A stretch of 62,716 nt of DNA, from NCBI GenBank assembly GCA_019114135.1, contig DXGC01000103.1, positions 1-62,716 of the forward strand, in the 5' to 3' direction. The notes beneath the pieces were generated by a model. The model saw nothing but the letters and a program-made list of their open reading frames with translations, did no database searches and had not been told where the DNA came from. Positions within the stretch are counted from its first letter, which is position 1. Each line of letters begins with the position of its first letter. The DNA comes from Candidatus Corynebacterium avicola (GTDB taxonomy: Bacteria; Actinomycetota; Actinomycetes; Mycobacteriales; Mycobacteriaceae). Position numbers and translations under genes: made by a program. Shown piece after piece: positions 1 to 8,417 of this stretch.

Positions 1-84
1 GAATTTCAGAAGGAGATTGGGATGACGGGTAGTCAGGAGGACCGTGCTGTGGCATAATTCAGAGCGTTCGTAACCGACGAATCC

Positions 85-303
85 ATGTTGATTCGGGAGG
101 GACGGTTACACCACTCAAAGGGACTTGACCCCGGGTCACTGCTGCTGGCATTGACGTCACATGACATCGAGAGAGACGTCGAAGATGCTCTTGCATTGGG
201 GGCCACCACAGAAGGTATTCAGAACCAGGACGGTTTTGTCTGGGCAGACATGAATGACCCGGAGGGCAATCAGTTCACTTTCAATGCACCAGCGCCGGGG
301 TGA
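85..303 (+). pseudogene. C-terminal remnant of a VOC (glyoxalase-fold) protein
   Basis: The 72 codons from ATG 85 end in a segment typical of the last strand of glyoxalase/bleomycin-resistance (VOC) domains (DPEGNQFTF near the C-terminus, preceded by a GFVWADM strand). A whole VOC protein is about 120-140 residues, and the N-terminal half with its first metal ligand is missing. An in-frame TAA at 55-57 closes the frame just upstream, and the few codons before it do not look like a VOC N-terminus. I see no ribosome binding site before ATG 85. I read this as a decayed gene end rather than an active enzyme. The window edge prevents checking what preceded it. Confidence 0.5.
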
Positions 304-401
304 CGGTTGCTTCGTCCGCACGTCAAGAACAGAACCCCGGTCCGCGTCCACTGTCCGTCACAATCTCCGTGACACAGGGGAGGCGAACCGGGGTTCGTCG
401 T

Positions 402-478
402 TGGGGTGGCTGACGGGACTCGAACCCGCGACACCCAGGATCACAACCTGGTGCTCTACCAGCTGAACTACAGCCACC
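402..478 (-). tRNA. tRNA-His (anticodon GTG)
   Basis: A full cloverleaf reads on the minus strand: acceptor GTGGCTG/CAGCCAC, anticodon stem CCAGG/CCTGG around a TTGTGAT loop with anticodon GTG, and a T-arm with GGTTCGAGTCC. An extra G precedes position 1 and faces a C at position 73, the identity pair of bacterial tRNA-His. CCA is encoded (402-404). It lies downstream of orn on the same strand. Confidence 0.97.
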
Positions 479-577
479 ATTCGCTCGCGCAAAAACCACA
501 CACTTGACGTGCATGATCACCTTGCGGCAGCGGGATTCATACTAGACCACCGCTGACACGGTCGCCAAACGACCCGC

Positions 578-1207
578 TCAGATCGGGTACGCTTCGCTGG
601 ACTGGTCCGCCAGCGCCTTGGCCTCGCCGTTGGTCGGGCCGGGCTGGTCCACGAAAATGGCACGCCGGTAGAAGTCGAGCTCACGGATCGACTCGCGGAT
701 GTCCGCCAGCGCACGGTGCGCCATGCCCTTCGCCGGCTGGCTGCTGTAGGTCCGCGGGTACCAGCGCCGTGCCAGCTCCTTGATGGAGGAGACGTCGATC
801 ATCCGGTAATGCAGGAAGGCGTCCAGTCCCGGCATGTACTTGACGATGAACTTGCGGTCACTGGCGATGGAGTTGCCGGCCAACGGGGCGACACCGGCGA
901 CCGGGACGTACTTCTTCAGGTACTCGAGGACCTGCTCCTCGGCCTCGGCGACCGACACGGAGGACTCCCGGATCTGCTCGGTCAGGCCGGACTCGCCGTG
1001 CATCTTCACCACCACGTCGTCCATCTCGCCGAGCTCCTCCTCGGTGGCGTGGATGACGATGTCGATCCCCTCGTCCAACACGTTGAGCTCGGCGTCGGTG
1101 ACCACGACCGCGATCTCGACGAGCACGTGGCGCGACGGGTCGAGGCCGGTCATCTCACAGTCGGCCCAGACGATGCGGTCGTTCTTGGCGGTTTGGTTCG
1201 GTGTCAT
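578..1207 (-). CDS. orn: oligoribonuclease Orn
   Basis: Orn is a 3'-5' exoribonuclease that degrades 2-5 nt RNAs (including pGpG) to mononucleotides in the cytoplasm. The protein is 209 residues, the usual family size. All DEDDh catalytic residues are visible: WADCEMTGL (Asp and Glu) near the N-terminus, [10 protein letters not shown] (Asp) in the middle and [11 protein letters not shown] (His and Asp) near the C-terminus. Two starts are possible, ATG 1213 and ATG 1207. I prefer 1207 because AAGGA lies 9 nt before it but only 3 nt before 1213. It starts 14 nt after the stop of the interrupted cmrA on the same strand, so the two probably share a transcript, and tRNA-His follows. The orn/reductase neighbourhood is also known in mycobacteria. 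Confidence 0.95.
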   Translation of the reverse strand: MTPNQTAKNDRIVWADCEMTGLDPSRHVLVEIAVVVTDAELNVLDEGIDIVIHATEEELGEMDDVVVKMHGESGLTEQIRESSVSVAEAEEQVLEYLKKYVPVAGVAPLAGNSIASDRKFIVKYMPGLDAFLHYRMIDVSSIKELARRWYPRTYSSQPAKGMAHRALADIRESIRELDFYRRAIFVDQPGPTNGEAKALADQSSEAYPI

Positions 1208-1221
1208 GTGCATTCTTCCTT

Positions 1222-2055
1222 CTAGTCTTCAGCCATCCGCGAGTACGCCGCCCCTAACAGGGGAGCGGTCATCCGTCGCGGCAGATAGGTGGAGATCACG
1301 TTCGCGAACTTCGACAGTCCACCGGGCACCACGCGCAGCTTGTTCGCCGCCAGGGCATCGAGCGTCTCGGTCGCGCAGTCCGGGTAGGTCGTCCACACGA
1401 AGTCGGGGGTGGCACGGTCGACGATCGTACGCTCCGCGTCCTCCTTGACCTACTCGCGCACTGGCCCGGGGGCGAGCAGAGTGCAACGCACGCCGGTGCC
1501 CTTGAGCTCGTAGTGCAGGGCCTCGGTGAAGGTGTTCACCATCGCCTTGGTGCCGACGTAGGTGGCGTTGTTCGGGATCGCGGCGTTGCCGGCCACGGAA
1601 CCGACGTTGACGATCCCGGCGTCCCCGCTGGCCACCATGCCCGGCAGGACCGCGCCGGTGAGCTCGAAGAGGGCGGTGGCGTTCAGCTCGAACTGGGTGC
1701 GCTCGTAGGCGGGGTCGAGCTTGCGGAACTGGCCGAAGGTCGCCACACCGGCGGAGTTGATGATGATGTGGACGTCCCGTCCCTCAAGCTCCTCGATCAG
1801 GACGCCGCGGGCGTCCGCGTCGGCCAGGTCGCACGGCCGGATCTCGACGGTGACCTCCGGGTGGGACGCTGCGAGTTCCTCGCGGATCTCCTCCATCGGC
1901 CCTGCGGTGCGGGCGACCAGCAGGAGGTTGTGGCCTCGCTGCCCAAGCTCCAGTGCAATGGCGGCCCCGATGCCCGAGGAGGCTCCGGTGACGACAGCGA
2001 CGCGGTCGGGGCCGGGGGTCGGGAGGGTGGGGTTGGTGCGACCGCGGAAGAACAC
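1222..2055 (-). pseudogene. cmrA: CmrA-type mycolate short-chain reductase, interrupted by in-frame TAG
   Basis: A classical SDR begins at GTG 2055 behind AGGAG. It has the NAD(P)-binding TGASSGIG (residues 23-30), Asn and Ser of the active site (S153 in NVGSVAG) and YVGTK (Y166, K170). At codon 202, inside the conserved APGPVRE segment, a TAG (1450-1452) stops translation. The same frame then continues for 75 sense codons with plausible SDR C-terminal sequence (PDFVWTTYPD, LRVVPGGLSKF) to a second TAG at 1222-1224. The joined length of about 277 residues fits CmrA, which reduces the beta-keto group of newly made mycolates; its mycobacterial homologue also lies beside orn. A single GAG-to-TAG change would explain the break. 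The truncated 201-residue product keeps the catalytic triad but loses the substrate-side C-terminus. A sequencing error is the main alternative. Confidence 0.75.
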
Positions 2056-2302
2056 GTCGAGGGGCTCCTGTCGTTGCTGTGATTGTCGGCGATGGACGAG
2101 CGCCTTTCAGGCTACCCGGTGGGTCGGACACCGTCGTGTCGGTCCGGTATCAGTCGGGGGTTGGTCGTGACTCCGGAGATGTACTCTCACCCGTTCCGGC
2201 GGGGGTGGCGATCGAACGGTTGGGGTGGGATGTCTGTTCCCTTCCCCTGTATTGGGGGCGATAAATCTGCAGTGTGATGTGCGACACCACACTTTCGGGG
2301 GT

Positions 2303-2308
2303 TAAACT
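2303..2308 (+). promoter_or_regulatory. candidate -10 box for the dicarboxylate transporter; intergenic 2056-2406
   Basis: The 351-nt gap between the divergent cmrA and transporter genes holds no credible gene. TAAACT (2303-2308) is a good corynebacterial -10 box and would give a leader of about 95 nt. Just upstream, GTGTG and CACAC half-sites flank 11 nt (around 2273-2293) and loosely recall a CRP/GlxR-type site, but the spacing does not match the TGTGA-N6-TCACA consensus. Confidence 0.35.
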
Positions 2309-2406
2309 TGTTCATGCGATGGCTGCCATAAGCTCGCCTACTAGTAGCCTGGCCCCTCGGTCCCCATCGGGGGAATGACGTTCACGAAGCAACGAGAGGA
2401 CAGAAC

Positions 2407-4047
2407 ATGTCTGACAAGGACGGCACCACACCGCCGCCCGAAGTGGTGGAAGACACAGACGCTGCGGGCGCCCTGGCAACCAAGGAGCCGGACGGCGAAA
2501 CGGTTCGTGGCGAGGCAGGCGTCGAGCGAGCCAACAACCGCAAGAAGTTCATCGGCCTCGGTGTCGGCCTGGCATTGGCTGTGCTCATCTACTTCATCTT
2601 CCCCGGCAACGGTGCTGACCTGGTCAATGAGGCGCACCCTGAGGATGAGAACGGTCCCTTCAGCCTCAATCCCATGCGCATCACCGCGGCGATCATGGTT
2701 CTCATGGGCGCATGGTGGATGACCGGGGCCCTGCCCCTGGCTGCCACGGCGATGGTCCCGTTGGTCGCATTCCCGATCCTTCAGGTTGCGCCCATCGAGG
2801 ACGTCTCGGCACCCTACGCAGACCCCACGATCTTCCTGTTCATGGGTGGCTTCGTCCTGGCCCTGGGAATCCAGCGGTGGGGACTCCACCGTCGTCTTGC
2901 CCTGATGGTCGTTCTCGCCGTCGGAACCAAGCCGAAGCAGCTCGTCCTCGGCTTCATGATCGCCACCGGCTTCATGTCCATGTGGGTGTCGAACACCGCC
3001 ACCGCCGTGGTCATGCTGCCGATCGGTATCTCCGTGCTGGCACTGACCGCGGAGCGCGTCGGCGGTCACGCCAAGCAGAAGAAGTTCGCCACCGCGTTGA
3101 TGCTGGCCATCGCCTACTCGGCGTCGATCGGTTCCCTCGGAACGATCATCGGTACGCCGCCCAACGCCTTCATGGTCGGCTACATGAGTGGTACCCACGG
3201 CATCGAGATCGGCTTCGGTAAGTGGATGCTGGTCGGTGTCCCGCTGGCCGTCGTCTTCACTGTGCTGGCCTGGCTTGTCCTGGTCACGGTGTTCAAGCCG
3301 GAGATGACGGAGATCCCTGGCGGGCGCGAGCTGATCAAGAAGGAGATCGACGACATGGGCAAGATGAGCCGTGCGGAGATCACCGCCGGCATCATCTTCG
3401 TCTGTACCGCCGTCGCCTGGATCACCATCCCCCTGCTCGCCGAGTACACCGAGTGGTGGAACATCACCGTCGCAGACGCCGCCATCGCCATGACGGCCGC
3501 ACTGGTGATGTACATCGTCCCGGTGAACGGTCGCGGTACCCGCGTGATGGACTGGGAGCATTCCAAGGAGATCCCGTGGGACGTCCTGATCCTGTTCGGT
3601 GGCGGCCTGTCGCTGTCGGCGATGGTCACCTCGTCCGGCCTCTCCCTGTGGATCGGCGAGTTGGTCAAGGGCATGGAGGCGCTGCCGGTAGTCCTGTTGG
3701 TCTTCGCCATCGCCGCCGTGGTCCTGGCGCTGACTGAGTTCACCTCGAACACCGCCACCGCGGCGACCTTCATCCCGATCATGGGTGGTGTCGCCGTGGG
3801 TATCGGTCTCACCGGCGACGGCATCATCAACGTCATGATCCTGGTCGTCCCGACTGCGCTGGCCGCGACCTGTGCCTTCATGCTGCCGGTGGCCACCCCG
3901 CCGAACGCGATCGCCTACGGTTCCGGCTACGTCAAGGCCGGCGACATGCTCAAGGGTGGTCTGTGGCTGAACCTCATCGCCGTCTTCCTCATCACCATCA
4001 CCGTGTACGCGTTGGCGATCCCGGTGTTCGGACTGACCTTCGGATAG
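2407..4047 (+). CDS. DASS/SLC13-family sodium-coupled dicarboxylate transporter
   Basis: This is a 546-residue inner-membrane protein of the divalent anion:sodium symporter family, which imports succinate, fumarate, malate or related dianions with Na+. It has a hydrophilic N-terminal tail of about 45 residues and then 11-12 hydrophobic segments. The two repeat-related SNT motifs that form the substrate and sodium sites are present (VSNTATAVV and TSNTATAATF), as is the family signature around ATPPNAIAYGSG near the C-terminus. Start ATG 2407 follows GAGAGGACAGAAC. In Corynebacterium glutamicum a DASS protein (DccT) transports C4-dicarboxylates; that function is inferred here from family. A terminator-like hairpin follows at 4062. 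Confidence 0.9.
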   Translation: MSDKDGTTPPPEVVEDTDAAGALATKEPDGETVRGEAGVERANNRKKFIGLGVGLALAVLIYFIFPGNGADLVNEAHPEDENGPFSLNPMRITAAIMVLMGAWWMTGALPLAATAMVPLVAFPILQVAPIEDVSAPYADPTIFLFMGGFVLALGIQRWGLHRRLALMVVLAVGTKPKQLVLGFMIATGFMSMWVSNTATAVVMLPIGISVLALTAERVGGHAKQKKFATALMLAIAYSASIGSLGTIIGTPPNAFMVGYMSGTHGIEIGFGKWMLVGVPLAVVFTVLAWLVLVTVFKPEMTEIPGGRELIKKEIDDMGKMSRAEITAGIIFVCTAVAWITIPLLAEYTEWWNITVADAAIAMTAALVMYIVPVNGRGTRVMDWEHSKEIPWDVLILFGGGLSLSAMVTSSGLSLWIGELVKGMEALPVVLLVFAIAAVVLALTEFTSNTATAATFIPIMGGVAVGIGLTGDGIINVMILVVPTALAATCAFMLPVATPPNAIAYGSGYVKAGDMLKGGLWLNLIAVFLITITVYALAIPVFGLTFG

Positions 4048-4061
4048 TCCCTGGATGTAGG

Positions 4062-4098
4062 ACGGTCCGGTGTGTGCCCCCCGCACGCCGGGCCGTTT
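4062..4098 (+). terminator. hairpin terminator after the DASS transporter
   Basis: Arms of 14 nt (4062-4075 and 4083-4096) pair with three G-T wobbles around a C-rich loop and are followed by TTTCACTT. Confidence 0.5.
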
Positions 4099-4189
4099 CA
4101 CTTGTGTTCACTCTTTTTCAGTAACGTTCCCGACGGCAAATCCGGCCAGACTGCAGTAGATGACGTTCATAACCAGGGGAGAAGACTAC

Positions 4190-5269
4190 GTGCCCACGAC
4201 CATGACACGACCCGTGACCTACGGACGCGTCGGTTGGGTCGATGCCGCCAAGGGCCTGTGCATCCTGCTGGTCGTCGCCGGTCACGCCAACATCAGTCTG
4301 AACACCCACGGCTACGACACCGGCGTCTGGGAGCGGATCAACCTGATGCTCGGACCGGTGCGCATGCCCCTGTTTTTCCTGCTGTCCGGACTCTTCGCCG
4401 CCAAGGCACTCTCCGAGAGCTGGCGTGCCTTCGCCGACCGTCGGGTCTGGATCATGGTCTGGCTGTTCGTGCTGTGGGTGCCGATCCGCGAGATCTGGCT
4501 GGCACTGATCCCGGTGACCCGCGCCGGCCACGAGGGGAGCGTCCCCACCCCGAATGCGTTGGACAGCGGGACCTGGGGGCAGATGTTGGAACGCATCGGC
4601 TCGGATGCCCTGGGCCCGGAGTCCTACCTGTGGTTCCTCTATGCCCTGGCGCTCTATGCCGTGCTGTCGAAGTTGTTCCGTCGCGTCCCACCGGCACTTC
4701 AGATACTGGTGGCACTGGGAATCAGCCTGTGGTCCCCGGAATGGGAACTCAACTGGCCATGGAATGACATCACCCACAACTTCGTCTTCTACCTGCTGGG
4801 GATGTACGCCGCCCGCTGGATCCACTGGTTGGCGCAGCGACGTTCCCTGCCGATCATCACTGCGGCTGCCGCGGTGTACATCGGGCTGGCGTTGTGGATC
4901 GACGCCACCTACGACCACTTCAACTTCGGCCTCAACGGGCCGACGCGGTTCATCATGGCCGTCACCGGGATCATCGCGGTGGTCGGCGCCTTCGCCTACA
5001 TGGACGGCTGGCGGATCATGAAGCCCTTCAGTGTGGTCGGGTCCCGGACGCTGCCGGTGTTCCTCATGCACATCATGGTGCTGGCCACCGTGATGTTCGT
5101 GGTTGACCTTGTGCTGCCGGAAGATCCCGGAATTCCGCTTCAGCCGCTGATCCTCGCCGCGCTTGCGGTGGTGCTCTGCCTGGCACTGCGCCGGGGACTG
5201 TTGGCCTGCGGGATGGGCTGGCTGTTCGTCCGCCCGGCGTGGCTGCAGCGGTTGACCGCACCTCGGTAG
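4190..5269 (+). CDS. acyltransferase-3 family membrane protein
   Basis: A multi-pass membrane protein of about 359 residues in the acyltransferase-3 (OafA/WecH-like) family, which transfers acyl groups to sugars or cell-envelope glycans from the membrane. The family opening is clear: WVDAAKGLCILLVVAGH, with the catalytic-type His in the first membrane segment, followed by about ten hydrophobic helices. A frame-compatible ATG lies at 4160, but GTG 4190 has GGGGAG 7 nt upstream and better fits the start of similarity, so I place the start there; ATG 4202 is also possible. The substrate cannot be told from sequence. It converges with the small secreted protein at 5287-5607. Confidence 0.82.
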   Translation: MPTTMTRPVTYGRVGWVDAAKGLCILLVVAGHANISLNTHGYDTGVWERINLMLGPVRMPLFFLLSGLFAAKALSESWRAFADRRVWIMVWLFVLWVPIREIWLALIPVTRAGHEGSVPTPNALDSGTWGQMLERIGSDALGPESYLWFLYALALYAVLSKLFRRVPPALQILVALGISLWSPEWELNWPWNDITHNFVFYLLGMYAARWIHWLAQRRSLPIITAAAAVYIGLALWIDATYDHFNFGLNGPTRFIMAVTGIIAVVGAFAYMDGWRIMKPFSVVGSRTLPVFLMHIMVLATVMFVVDLVLPEDPGIPLQPLILAALAVVLCLALRRGLLACGMGWLFVRPAWLQRLTAPR

Positions 5270-5286
5270 GGCGACCGTCTACGCGG

Positions 5287-5607
5287 TCAGTTGCTCCACC
5301 AGTTGTTCAGAGTGAGGTTGGCGATGTCGACGTTGTCGATGTAGTTGCCGCGCACCGGGTCGACACTGTTGGCCGCGGCGGTGATGTCGTCGCTGCCGGC
5401 ACCGAGGAAGAACACCGGCACCAGCTGGTTCCAGTCGGCACCCTCGTAGACCTGGGCCGCCTCGCCACCCTCGACGGGGGAGACGTCTCCGGCCCCACCC
5501 TCGTCCTGGTGCAGGGTTTGACCGGTCTCGAAGAGCGAGGAGAGGGCGACGGTGCTGGTGACGGCGCAGACGGAGGCGGCCGCGCGGCGGCGGTAGGTCA
5601 TTTTCAC
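5287..5607 (-). CDS. small secreted protein of unknown function
   Basis: A 106-residue protein with an N-terminal Sec-type signal: positive residues (TYRRR) followed by a hydrophobic alanine-rich stretch to about residue 27. The mature part is acidic and ends in LTLNNWWSN. I recognise no domain. GTG 5607 and ATG 5601 are both possible starts behind AAGGA (4 and 10 nt spacing). The composition (Asp, Gly and Asn rich, no Cys) suggests an envelope or secreted protein. It stands alone between a convergent acyltransferase gene and tRNA-Arg. Confidence 0.6.
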   Translation of the reverse strand: MKMTYRRRAAASVCAVTSTVALSSLFETGQTLHQDEGGAGDVSPVEGGEAAQVYEGADWNQLVPVFFLGAGSDDITAAANSVDPVRGNYIDNVDIANLTLNNWWSN

Positions 5608-5786
5608 CTGTTCCTTCGCCTTGTGAGGGAAAAGTCAGGGTGACGGCCGCGGTGGGGAGGCTGCCCGGAACAGGACGGCACGAGGCAAAGGTGAACGGCA
5701 GTAATCTCCCGGCGGGCGAAAGCGTGATCGACGGTCACCGTCGTGGTCGGGTGCGACCGCAAACAATAAGGCAGACAAAGAAAAAG

Positions 5787-5860
5787 CGCCCCCGGCAGGA
5801 TTCGAACCCGCGACCGACCGGGTAGAAACCGGTTGCTCTCATCCACTGAGCTACGGAGGC
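5787..5860 (-). tRNA. tRNA-Arg (anticodon TCT)
   Basis: The minus strand folds with acceptor GCCTCCG/CGGGGGC, anticodon stem ACCGG/CCGGT enclosing TTTCTAC (anticodon TCT, reading AGA) and a T-arm with GGTTCGAATCC. CCA is not encoded. A T-rich run (TTTTTCTTTGT) follows immediately and may terminate it. Confidence 0.96.
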
Positions 5861-5941
5861 ATGCACGCATGGCGTGCGGTGATACATCGTAGTGCAACAC
5901 CTGGCCGGGGGAACGAATCGGGGTGACAGGCCCTTGGCGGG

Positions 5942-5947
5942 TAGGGT
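5942..5947 (+). promoter_or_regulatory. -10 box of a leaderless ctaG transcript
   Basis: TAGGGT ends exactly 7 nt before ATG 5955 and no Shine-Dalgarno sequence is present, the arrangement of a leaderless actinobacterial gene. Confidence 0.55.
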
Positions 5948-5954
5948 GACGTGC

Positions 5955-8222
5955 ATGTCCGATGCGGCTGCAGACACAACTGTTACACCGTCCCCCGAGT
6001 CCCCGAAGGCACCGTCCTCCCCGGAGACGGCGCGCACCCGACGCATCGGGTCACCGGTCGGGATCTACGTCATCGCCGCGGTGATGGCCGGTCTCGTCGC
6101 TGCCGTCATCGGCGACGCCTACCTCGGCGACTCCATCGCCGCACTCGGCATCTCCGATCCCGGGAAGACCACCACTTTCGGCCTCCCGCTGGTCCGCGGC
6201 TTCGGCACGGTCCTGGCCTGCCTCGGTATCGGCTCATTCATGATGAGCGCCTTCGGTGCCGCTCCCCGCAAGGACGGCTTCCTGGACCTCGACGGTTTCC
6301 GGGCGTCCCGCACCGGCACCTGGGCAATGCTCGGCTGGGCGCTCTGCGCCCTGCTGCTGGTGCCCCTGTACCTCTCGGACGTCTCGGGATCCCCGCTGCG
6401 TGACGCCCTGCAGCCGGACATGTGGGGCGTGGCGATCGCCCAGGTGTCCACGGCCAAGGCGATGCTGTGGATCGCCATCCTCGCCGGTGTTGCCGGTCTG
6501 GCCTCGCTGCTGACCCGCAAGTGGATCTGGCAACCGGTGTTCTTCGCCATCTCGGTGGCGTCCCTGGTGCCGATCGCGCTGGAAGGGCACTCCGCGTCCG
6601 GCGGTAACCACGACTACGGCGTGAACTCGCTGCTGTGGCACATCATCCTCGCGGCCCTGTGGATCGGTGGGCTGATGTCCCTGGTCGCCCACGCCGCCCG
6701 CCGTGGCCCGCACCTGGCGGAGATCACCCGCCGTTACAGCTTCCTGGCACTGTGCTCGATCATCGGCATCGCCATCTCCGGCCTTGTCAACGCCGGTATC
6801 CGGTTGTCGTTCAGCGAGTGGTTCACCACCGACTACGGCCGGATCATCGTGGTCAAGACCGTGCTCACAGTGATCCTCGCCGTGATCGGATTCGCCCACC
6901 GCCGGTGGACGATCCCGCAGCTGGAGAAGGACTCCCGGGGTGCCTGGTGGGGGCGCCCCTTCGTGCGCCTCGCTCTGGGCGAGGTGTTTATCATGGCCGC
7001 GACCGTCGGTGTGGCGCTGTCGCTGACCCGCATCCCGCCGCCCGTGGAGGCCGTTGCCGACATCACCCCGGCGGAGATGGTCATGGGCTTCGACATCTCC
7101 GAACCCTTCAGCATGGCTGCGGTGCTCACGAACTGGCGCTTCGACATGATCTTCGGCACTATCGCCCTGCTGCTGCAGGCGGTGTACATGTGGGCCTTCT
7201 TCACCGTCCGACGCCGCGGCGTGGAGTGGAAGTCCTCCCGTCTCGCGTGGTGGACGGCCGCCAACCTGATCCTGATCTTCGTCACCTGCTCCGGCCTGGG
7301 CATGTACTCGATGGCCATGTTCACCCCGCACATGTTGCAGCACATGGCGTTGACCATGCTCATTCCGGTGTTCTGGGTGCTCGGCGGGCCGATGACCCTG
7401 CTGCTGCGTGCCTTCAAGCCGGCAGGACGCAACGGTCTGCCCGGCCCCCGCGAGTGGCTGGTGGTGTTCATCAACAACCCGCTGTCGCGGTTCCTGACGA
7501 ACCCGATCGTCGCGGCGCTGCAGTTCGTGATCGGCTTCTACGCCCTGTACCTGTCCGACTTGTTCAGTGACCTGGCCTCCGAGCACGCCGGCCACGTGTT
7601 CATGATCATCCACTTCCTGATCTCCGGCTACATCTTCTACTGGGTGGTCATCGGTGTGGACGCCGCGCCGCGCCAGCTCAGCCCGTTCATGAAGCTGCTG
7701 ATGACGCTGGCGGCGATGGCCTTCCACGCCTGGTTCGGTATCGCGATGATGCAGATGCAGGCGCCGCTGGCCGAGGACTACTACCTGTCGCTGCAGCTTC
7801 CCTTCGAGGTGGACCTCATGGAGCAGCAGCACACCGGTGGCGCGGTCGCCTGGGGGCTCAGTGAGCTGCCGCTGATCCTCGTCAGTACCGCCCACGCGGT
7901 GCAGTGGCTGCGGCAGGACCGCAAGGAGGCTGCCCGTTACGACCGCAAGGCCGAGCGTGACGACGACGCCGAGCTGGCGTCCTACAATGCGATGCTTGCC
8001 GGCCTGCAGGAAGGACGCGACGACGCTGCGGAGGCCTACTACGGCAGCGAGTACCGCGAGGGCGAGGTGCAGGGCTACCTGCACTCGGAGAGGACCAAGC
8101 AGCAGGCACATCGCAGCCAGCGGCAGCGCGGTACTGGTGTTGCCGGGACCGCGGACGATGGAGCAGAAGCTCCGGCCACCGAGGATGAGGACCCCACGGA
8201 CACCACTGACGGGAAGTCCTAG
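5955..8222 (+). CDS. ctaG: CopD-domain / CtaG cytochrome c oxidase assembly membrane protein
   Basis: A fused membrane protein of 755 residues. The N-terminal half (about residues 20-360) has eight or so hydrophobic helices with CopD copper-resistance features (LWHIILAALWIGG, FSEWFTTDYGRI). The C-terminal half (about 370-660) is a caa3-type CtaG domain (MFTPHMLQHMALTML, MIIHFLISGYIFYW), thought to insert copper into cytochrome c oxidase. A charged cytoplasmic tail of about 90 residues closes the protein. An in-frame ATG at 5892 exists, but ATG 5955 sits 7 nt after a TAGGGT -10 box and begins the hydrophilic N-terminus, so I chose it. The fusion of the two copper-handling domains is common in actinobacteria. 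The copper role is inferred from family. Confidence 0.88.
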   Translation: MSDAAADTTVTPSPESPKAPSSPETARTRRIGSPVGIYVIAAVMAGLVAAVIGDAYLGDSIAALGISDPGKTTTFGLPLVRGFGTVLACLGIGSFMMSAFGAAPRKDGFLDLDGFRASRTGTWAMLGWALCALLLVPLYLSDVSGSPLRDALQPDMWGVAIAQVSTAKAMLWIAILAGVAGLASLLTRKWIWQPVFFAISVASLVPIALEGHSASGGNHDYGVNSLLWHIILAALWIGGLMSLVAHAARRGPHLAEITRRYSFLALCSIIGIAISGLVNAGIRLSFSEWFTTDYGRIIVVKTVLTVILAVIGFAHRRWTIPQLEKDSRGAWWGRPFVRLALGEVFIMAATVGVALSLTRIPPPVEAVADITPAEMVMGFDISEPFSMAAVLTNWRFDMIFGTIALLLQAVYMWAFFTVRRRGVEWKSSRLAWWTAANLILIFVTCSGLGMYSMAMFTPHMLQHMALTMLIPVFWVLGGPMTLLLRAFKPAGRNGLPGPREWLVVFINNPLSRFLTNPIVAALQFVIGFYALYLSDLFSDLASEHAGHVFMIIHFLISGYIFYWVVIGVDAAPRQLSPFMKLLMTLAAMAFHAWFGIAMMQMQAPLAEDYYLSLQLPFEVDLMEQQHTGGAVAWGLSELPLILVSTAHAVQWLRQDRKEAARYDRKAERDDDAELASYNAMLAGLQEGRDDAAEAYYGSEYREGEVQGYLHSERTKQQAHRSQRQRGTGVAGTADDGAEAPATEDEDPTDTTDGKS

Positions 8223-8241
8223 ACCGCAGTTCAACGCACGG

Positions 8242-8282
8242 TGTGGATAACCCGGGGCCGACTTTCGGGGTGGTTGTCCACA
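8242..8282. promoter_or_regulatory. pair of inverted DnaA boxes upstream of the SSB paralogue
   Basis: TGTGGATAA (8242-8250; TTATCCACA on the minus strand, the perfect E. coli consensus) and TTGTCCACA (8274-8282, the form favoured in actinobacteria) face each other 23 nt apart. They lie 135-175 nt before the SSB-like gene and could make it DnaA-responsive. No AT-rich unwinding region accompanies them, so an origin is unlikely. Confidence 0.5.
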
Positions 8283-8417
8283 ACGCAGGTCAGGGTCGTT
8301 GCCCTGACGGTTCACGGAGGGGGACGATGGGCCTGCCCGGGGGAGACATGAGGCGGGGACCCTCTCCACCGACCACCGGGGATGAGTCCCGGGGGAACCT
8401 GGGGGGAGGATTTTCAG

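Noticed and set aside
2273..2293. GlxR/CRP site before the DASS transporter
   Set aside because: Half-sites do not fit TGTGA-N6-TCACA at the right spacing.
2341..4101. Open frame of 586 codons on the minus strand opposite the DASS transporter
   Set aside because: It is an antisense shadow rich in Gly, Asp, His and Arg with no domain, while the plus strand encodes a clear transporter.
8242..8282. Replication origin at the DnaA boxes
   Set aside because: Only two boxes, no AT-rich region, and dnaA, dnaN and gyrB are not nearby.
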